Of a stretch of DNA of 10,812 bases, positions 7,820-10,812 are shown in pieces; the stretch's first letter is position 1, and every line of letters begins with the position of its first letter. Where the stretch lies: the NCBI GenBank assembly GCA_030671985.1, contig DAOVHI010000037.1:1-10812 (forward strand), read 5' to 3'. The DNA comes from JAHJDO01 sp030671985 [NCBI: bacterium]. Its GTDB lineage: Bacteria; JAHJDO01. The notes below the pieces were generated by a model. That model did not search any database. It was not told the DNA's origin and was given only the letters and a program-made list of their open reading frames with translations. The translations under genes and the position numbers were made by a program.

Positions 7820-8755
7820 CTACTGAACTTTTGTACCGCACTTCGGACAAAATTTAGTTCCCGGTTTGAGAGATGCGTCACACTTTGAACAGGTTATGTC
7901 TTGAACTTTCTTTCCGCATTCAGGACAGAATACAGCGCCGGGAGATACTTCCGCATTACAATACGGACATTCTTCTAGAGCCGCCTGCGGGATTGCTGCA
8001 CCGCAGCCCGGGCAGAACTTTGTTCCTTCCTTGACCTTTGTTCCGCATTTAGGACAACTGACAATCACCGTACCTGCATCCAGCAAATTCTGACAATGCG
8101 CCTGAACCTTTAACACAATATCATCAATTGCTTTTTGCGTTGCTTCCCCCATTGGAGTTTTCTTGAAACCGCCAAAACTTACTCCCAGACTTTTTGCGCC
8201 GGGTAAAGGTATGGCAGCTCCCAGCTTTAGACCCCTTCTTTTTGCTTCTCCACTAAACCTGAGTGTCTGCATCTCTGAAGTCTCAGCATTTACAACCTTT
8301 ATTATTCCGGCAACTATTGCGGTCGTAGTTTTTCCGCCAACAGAATATCCTCCAAAACTTAATCCGCCACCCATTCCCTTCTGTGAATATTCAAATACAG
8401 TGATCACTCCACTAAGAATTATCTGAGCTCCCTTGATCTTTCCGATTTTCGCCCTTGTTTTTTTACTTACTCTTCCGCTCGCCCCGAGATCCTGTTCGCT
8501 AATTATATCTTCCACATCCATTCTGCTCATAACGGAAAACTGTCCTGTCTCTGCTAACGCGCTTTCTAGCATATCAGCCATTCCGGTTCCCATACTTAAT
8601 TCGGACTTTCTCCAATAATTAGTTCCCGGAGCATCTTTTGCGATAAATTTACTTACAGTTACACGTACTTTCTCTGCGCATACAGGACTTGAAAATGAGA
8701 CAGCAACCAATAATAAAACCAAGACAGCAACCAATGTTCTCTCTACACATTTCAT
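7820..8755 (-). CDS. Exported CsgG-like protein with three C-terminal zinc ribbons
   Basis: A 311-residue protein that I cannot name. Residues 1-27 form a Sec signal peptide: basic start, hydrophobic core VLVLLLVAVS, and a likely cut after the Ala of VCA-E; no lipobox is evident. Residues about 29-180 resemble the CsgG/curli-assembly fold: VRVTVSKF, then FSVMSRMDVEDIISEQDLGASG (73-94), then KGAQIILSGVITVFEYS (108-124). A Gly-rich part (128-141) follows. The C-terminus holds three CxxC-x10-CxxC zinc-ribbon units: C234/C237/C248/C251, C263/C266/C277/C280, C289/C292/C303/C306. Zinc ribbons of this type are usually cytoplasmic, so export of this one is odd. It is first in the block and has a strong promoter and an AGGAGGG ribosome site 8 bases before the ATG. 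Its role in the envelope is unknown. Confidence 0.8.
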   Translation of the reverse strand: MKCVERTLVAVLVLLLVAVSFSSPVCAEKVRVTVSKFIAKDAPGTNYWRKSELSMGTGMADMLESALAETGQFSVMSRMDVEDIISEQDLGASGRVSKKTRAKIGKIKGAQIILSGVITVFEYSQKGMGGGLSFGGYSVGGKTTTAIVAGIIKVVNAETSEMQTLRFSGEAKRRGLKLGAAIPLPGAKSLGVSFGGFKKTPMGEATQKAIDDIVLKVQAHCQNLLDAGTVIVSCPKCGTKVKEGTKFCPGCGAAIPQAALEECPYCNAEVSPGAVFCPECGKKVQDITCSKCDASLKPGTKFCPKCGTKVQ

Positions 8756-8763
8756 GCCTTTAA

Positions 8764-8770
8764 CCCTCCT
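8764..8770 (-). promoter_or_regulatory. Strong Shine-Dalgarno of the CsgG-like gene
   Basis: AGGAGGG on the minus strand, 8 bases before the ATG at 8753-8755. It is the best ribosome site in the window and confirms the start, in contrast with the cassette genes and gpsA, which have no clear one. Confidence 0.85.
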
Positions 8771-8795
8771 TTTTTAACCTTTAATACCACACGTT

Positions 8796-8825
8796 ATAAT
8801 AACACTGCATCACGATTTTTGTCAA
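8796..8825 (-). promoter_or_regulatory. Sigma70-type promoter of the leftward operon
   Basis: On the minus strand, a perfect -35 TTGACA (8820-8825), an 18-base spacer, and -10 TATTAT (8796-8801) preceded by TG-n (8802-8804, extended -10). The predicted start, near 8789, gives a leader of about 33 bases to the ATG at 8755. Because the next genes down to plsY overlap or abut, this promoter probably drives CsgG-like, pgsA, der and plsY together, perhaps reading on into the cassette, gpsA, the MerR-type gene, tRNA-Pro and secA. Confidence 0.7.
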
Positions 8826-8858
8826 GCACCCGCACTGCAAGACAAAAATAATTGACTA

Positions 8859-8870
8859 AGAATATATTCT
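8859..8870. repeat. 12-bp perfect palindrome upstream of the operon promoter
   Basis: AGAATATATTCT is a perfect palindrome lying about 34 bases upstream of the -35 box and 31 bases beyond the tRNA-Leu 3' end. It could be an operator for a dimeric regulator or part of the tRNA trailer. Chance occurrence in AT-rich DNA is possible. Confidence 0.3.
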
Positions 8871-8874
8871 GTGA

Positions 8875-8895
8875 TAGCTTTGAGTAAGAAAGCTA
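8875..8895 (-). terminator. Hairpin just after tRNA-Leu, possible transcript end
   Basis: A perfect 7-bp stem, TAGCTTT/AAAGCTA (8889-8895 and 8875-8881, minus-strand order), with a 7-base loop, starting 5 bases beyond the tRNA-Leu 3' end. The downstream sequence on the minus strand is AT-rich but lacks an immediate T-run, so it is a weak terminator or a tRNA-processing hairpin. Confidence 0.35.
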
Positions 8896-8900
8896 AATAG

Positions 8901-8984
8901 TACCGGGAGCGAGATTTGAACTCGCACAGGATTTCTCCCACTAGCCCCTCAAGCTAGCGTGTCTGCCAATTTCACCATCCCGGC
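8901..8984 (-). tRNA. tRNA-Leu (anticodon GAG), CCA not encoded
   Basis: An 84-nt class II tRNA with a long variable arm. The acceptor arms are GCCGGGA (8978-8984) and TCCCGGT (8902-8908), with discriminator A73 at 8901. The first pair is a G-U wobble. Anticodon stem CTAGC/GCTAG encloses the loop TTGAGGG, anticodon GAG (reads CUC/CUU). The T arm is GCGAG-TTCAAAT-CTCGC. The sequence after A73 is CTA, so the CCA end must be added by an enzyme, unlike the tRNA-Pro in this window. It has its own promoter at 9008-9035. Confidence 0.94.
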
Positions 8985-9007
8985 AGGAACTTTTTAAATT
9001 TTCTTAC

Positions 9008-9035
9008 ATAATAGCAAATTTTGATTTGATGTCAA
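9008..9035 (-). promoter_or_regulatory. Promoter of tRNA-Leu
   Basis: Minus-strand TTGACA (9030-9035), a 16-base spacer, and TATTAT (9008-9013). The expected start, near 9001, is about 17 bases before the mature tRNA 5' end at 8984, a normal tRNA leader length. The -10 box is identical to that of the operon promoter at 8796-8825. The region is shared with the 5' side of the divergent queE operon. Confidence 0.7.
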
Positions 9036-9053
9036 AAAGAATTCAGGCGATTT

Positions 9054-9695
9054 ATGATTAAGGTTAACGAGGTTTTTAAAAGCATTCAGGGCGAGGGAAG
9101 CTTCGCCGGCAAGCTGTGCAGTTTTGTAAGACTCTCAGGCTGCAATCTCAGATGCAGTTACTGTGACACAAAGTATGCTTACGAAAAAGGCAATGACTTA
9201 TCCATAGAAAAAATAGTTCGGAAAGTAAAGATTCTGGGTCTGAGTTTGGTAGAAATCACAGGAGGAGAACCTCTTTTACAAAAAGAAACTACTAAATTGG
9301 TAGACACGCTTATCGAGCAAAAACATACCGTCTTAATTGAAACAAATGGCACTATTAGCATTAAGAATATAAATCAACACGCGATAATAATACTTGATTT
9401 GAAATGTCCGGGAAGCAAAATGAGCGCCAATACGATGTGGAAAAACATTGAGTATCTAAGGAAAAAAGATGAGGTTAAGTTTGTGATAGGCGACAGAAAG
9501 GATTACGATTGGGCAAAGGACATAACGGCAGAATACAACCTTATTCAGCGAGTAAACCACGTTCATTTTTCACCCGTTTATGGTAAACTGGTTCCCAAAG
9601 AACTTGCTGAATGGATCCATCATGATAATCTGGACGTTAGAATGCAGATTCAGATTCATAAATATATATGGGGACCAGATGCAAGAGGTGTTTAG
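9054..9695 (+). CDS. queE: 7-carboxy-7-deazaguanine synthase (radical SAM)
   Basis: QueE converts 6-carboxy-tetrahydropterin to 7-carboxy-7-deazaguanine, the ring-contraction step of preQ0 synthesis, using a [4Fe-4S] cluster and S-adenosylmethionine. The 213 residues show NEVFKSIQGEG (5-15), the radical-SAM cluster motif C30-x3-C34-x2-C37 followed by DTKYAY, ITGGEPLLQ (68-76) for SAM binding, ETNG (96-99), DLKCPGS (115-121), HFSPVYG (171-177) and the C-terminal IHKYIWGPDARGV. All are typical of the family. The start has only a weak AGG upstream, and no clear forward promoter was found in the short gap after tRNA-Leu. Its TAG stop is immediately followed by the queC ATG. It works directly before QueC in the same pathway. 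Confidence 0.96.
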   Translation: MIKVNEVFKSIQGEGSFAGKLCSFVRLSGCNLRCSYCDTKYAYEKGNDLSIEKIVRKVKILGLSLVEITGGEPLLQKETTKLVDTLIEQKHTVLIETNGTISIKNINQHAIIILDLKCPGSKMSANTMWKNIEYLRKKDEVKFVIGDRKDYDWAKDITAEYNLIQRVNHVHFSPVYGKLVPKELAEWIHHDNLDVRMQIQIHKYIWGPDARGV

Positions 9696-10367
9696 ATGAA
9701 AAAGGCTATAGTTCTCAGCAGCGGAGGAATTGATTCAACAACTGCAATGGCTATTGCTAAAGCAGAAAATTATGAACTATATTCATTAACTCTTGATTAT
9801 GGACAACGCCACAAGATTGAGATTGGAAGCGCTAAAAAAGCTGCTGATTTTTTTTGCGTTAAGGAACATAAAATTATAGTAATAGATTTAGAACAGATTG
9901 GCGGATCAGCATTAACAGATAATATAGATGTTCCGACATGTAACCATTTAGACAAAGTACCTGTTACATACGTTCCTGCAAGAAACACTATATTTCTTTC
10001 CATTGCTTTGGCATGGGCAGAGGTTGTTGGGTCAAATGACATATTTATCGGAGCGAATATAGTTGATTATAGCGGGTATCCTGATTGCAGGCCTGTGTAT
10101 TTAGAGGCATTTGAAAAACTGGCAAATCTTGGGACTAAAGCCGGCATTGAAGGAGGAAAAATAAAGATTCATGCGCCCTTACTCGAAATGTCTAAAGCAG
10201 AGATTATAAAAAAGGGCATTGAATTAGACATTGATTATTCAATAACATGGAGCTGTTACAATCCACATACTGACGGTAAAGCGTGCGGAAAATGCGACAG
10301 TTGTAAATTTAGATTAAATGGATTTAGGGAAGCCAGTTATAAAGATCCCATTAAATATTTCACATAG
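9696..10367 (+). CDS. queC: 7-cyano-7-deazaguanine (preQ0) synthase
   Basis: QueC uses ATP and ammonia to turn 7-carboxy-7-deazaguanine into preQ0, the nitrile precursor of queuosine in tRNA. The 223 residues begin with the PP-loop ATP motif SGGIDS (9-14), followed by DYGQRH (34-39), YVPARNTIFLS (92-102) and YPDCRP (128-133), and end with a zinc site made of C187, C197, C200 and C203 (CYNPHTDGKACGKCDSC). Length and motifs are standard. The start codon directly abuts the queE stop, with an AGAGGTG ribosome site inside the end of queE, so the two are translationally coupled. queF follows after 10 bases. Confidence 0.97.
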   Translation: MKKAIVLSSGGIDSTTAMAIAKAENYELYSLTLDYGQRHKIEIGSAKKAADFFCVKEHKIIVIDLEQIGGSALTDNIDVPTCNHLDKVPVTYVPARNTIFLSIALAWAEVVGSNDIFIGANIVDYSGYPDCRPVYLEAFEKLANLGTKAGIEGGKIKIHAPLLEMSKAEIIKKGIELDIDYSITWSCYNPHTDGKACGKCDSCKFRLNGFREASYKDPIKYFT

Positions 10368-10377
10368 GAGAAACAAA

Positions 10378-10791
10378 ATGTCTAAAGAACCCATGAATAA
10401 ATTAACAATTCTCGGCAAAAGTAGAATCAAATATCCCGCGTCTCCTGACAAAGCAAAACTGGAAACATTTAAGAACGAATATCCTAACAGAGATTATTGG
10501 ATCAGCTTTGATTGTCCTGAATTTACATCAATATGCCCCGTTACCAGCCAGCCGGATTTTGGTGTAATAACAATCCGCTACATACCTGATAAAAAGTGCA
10601 TAGAAAGCAAATCTCTAAAATTATATTTATTCTCCTTTAGAAATTTCGCTACATTTCATGAACATGTTGTCAACAGAGTCCTTGATGATATTGTAAGGGC
10701 ATGCAATCCAAGAAAAGCCTCCGTTATCGGCGAATTCCTCCCTCGCGGAGGAATCAGTATTAACGTAGAAGCAAGCTATCCAGAAGAATAG
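10378..10791 (+). CDS. queF: NADPH-dependent 7-cyano-7-deazaguanine (preQ0) reductase
   Basis: QueF reduces the nitrile of preQ0 to the aminomethyl group of preQ1, using two NADPH. I start it at the ATG 10378, preceded by AGGAG with 7-base spacing, giving 137 residues; an upstream in-frame ATG at 10318 lies inside queC and adds a non-homologous extension. The protein is the short, single-domain (YkvM-type) form. It has the active-site block CPEFTSICPVTSQPDF (46-61) with nucleophile C53 and acid D60, the QueF signature ESKSLKLY (76-83), and FHEH (93-96) matching the substrate-binding His-Glu of Bacillus subtilis QueF. The whole que set fits synthesis of queuosine from GTP. The 21 bases after it hold nothing I can identify. 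Confidence 0.97.
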   Translation: MSKEPMNKLTILGKSRIKYPASPDKAKLETFKNEYPNRDYWISFDCPEFTSICPVTSQPDFGVITIRYIPDKKCIESKSLKLYLFSFRNFATFHEHVVNRVLDDIVRACNPRKASVIGEFLPRGGISINVEASYPEE

Positions 10792-10812
10792 CACCCTATC
10801 AGGTATAAATTA

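Noticed and set aside
7807-7881. Longer start for pgsA at 7881
   Set aside because: It would overlap the end of the CsgG-like gene and add a tail not typical of PgsA; the ATG at 7807-7809 fits the family N-terminus.
8985-9053. preQ1 riboswitch upstream of queE
   Set aside because: I found no recognisable aptamer stem with the typical C-rich loop and A-rich tail in the 69-base gap.
10318-10377. Longer start for queF at 10318
   Set aside because: It lies within queC, and the ATG at 10378 has a good AGGAG ribosome site and the expected family length.
1-10812. CRISPR array or tandem direct repeats
   Set aside because: No regularly spaced repeats were seen anywhere in the window.

Overview
The window is bacterial and AT-rich, with the standard code, densely packed genes and many 4-20 bp overlaps. 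A Sec translocase motor, a CsgG-like exported protein and a bacterial acyl-phosphate/glycerophospholipid pathway suggest a Gram-negative-type bacterium. The unusual proteins and the dispersed hairpins resemble those of uncultured candidate-phylum genomes (Omnitrophota or a neighbour is my guess, low confidence). All core genes appear intact; only secA is cut, by the window edge.

Positions 1-8820, minus strand: one long co-directional block, read from right to left. A near-consensus promoter (8796-8825) precedes a secreted CsgG-like protein with three C-terminal zinc ribbons. It is followed by pgsA, der and plsY, packed or overlapping, then a two-gene accessory cassette (5208-4186), then gpsA, a small MerR-type regulator, a tRNA-Pro(GGG) and secA, which runs off the left edge. 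pgsA, plsY and gpsA together make glycerol-3-phosphate, lysophosphatidic acid and phosphatidylglycerol-phosphate. der serves ribosome assembly and secA serves protein export, so this is a housekeeping growth and envelope cluster.

The cassette between plsY and gpsA is the least ordinary part. It holds a 269-residue DUF5677-like protein carrying an R-x6-H motif reminiscent of HEPN ribonucleases. Three bases later comes a 69-residue ribbon-helix-helix protein of the BrnA/CopG antitoxin type. The order (putative toxin first, antitoxin second) and spacing resemble a type II toxin-antitoxin pair. Both edges of the cassette carry hairpin-forming repeats, and one of these supplies the last codons of plsY.

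Positions 8826-9053 hold a tRNA-Leu(GAG) on the minus strand with its own TTGACA/TATTAT promoter, back to back with the next operon.

Positions 9054-10791, plus strand: queE-queC-queF, three steps of queuosine precursor synthesis (7-carboxy-7-deazaguanine synthase, preQ0 synthase, preQ0 reductase). queD is not in the window. No stretch longer than 300 bases lacks a gene.
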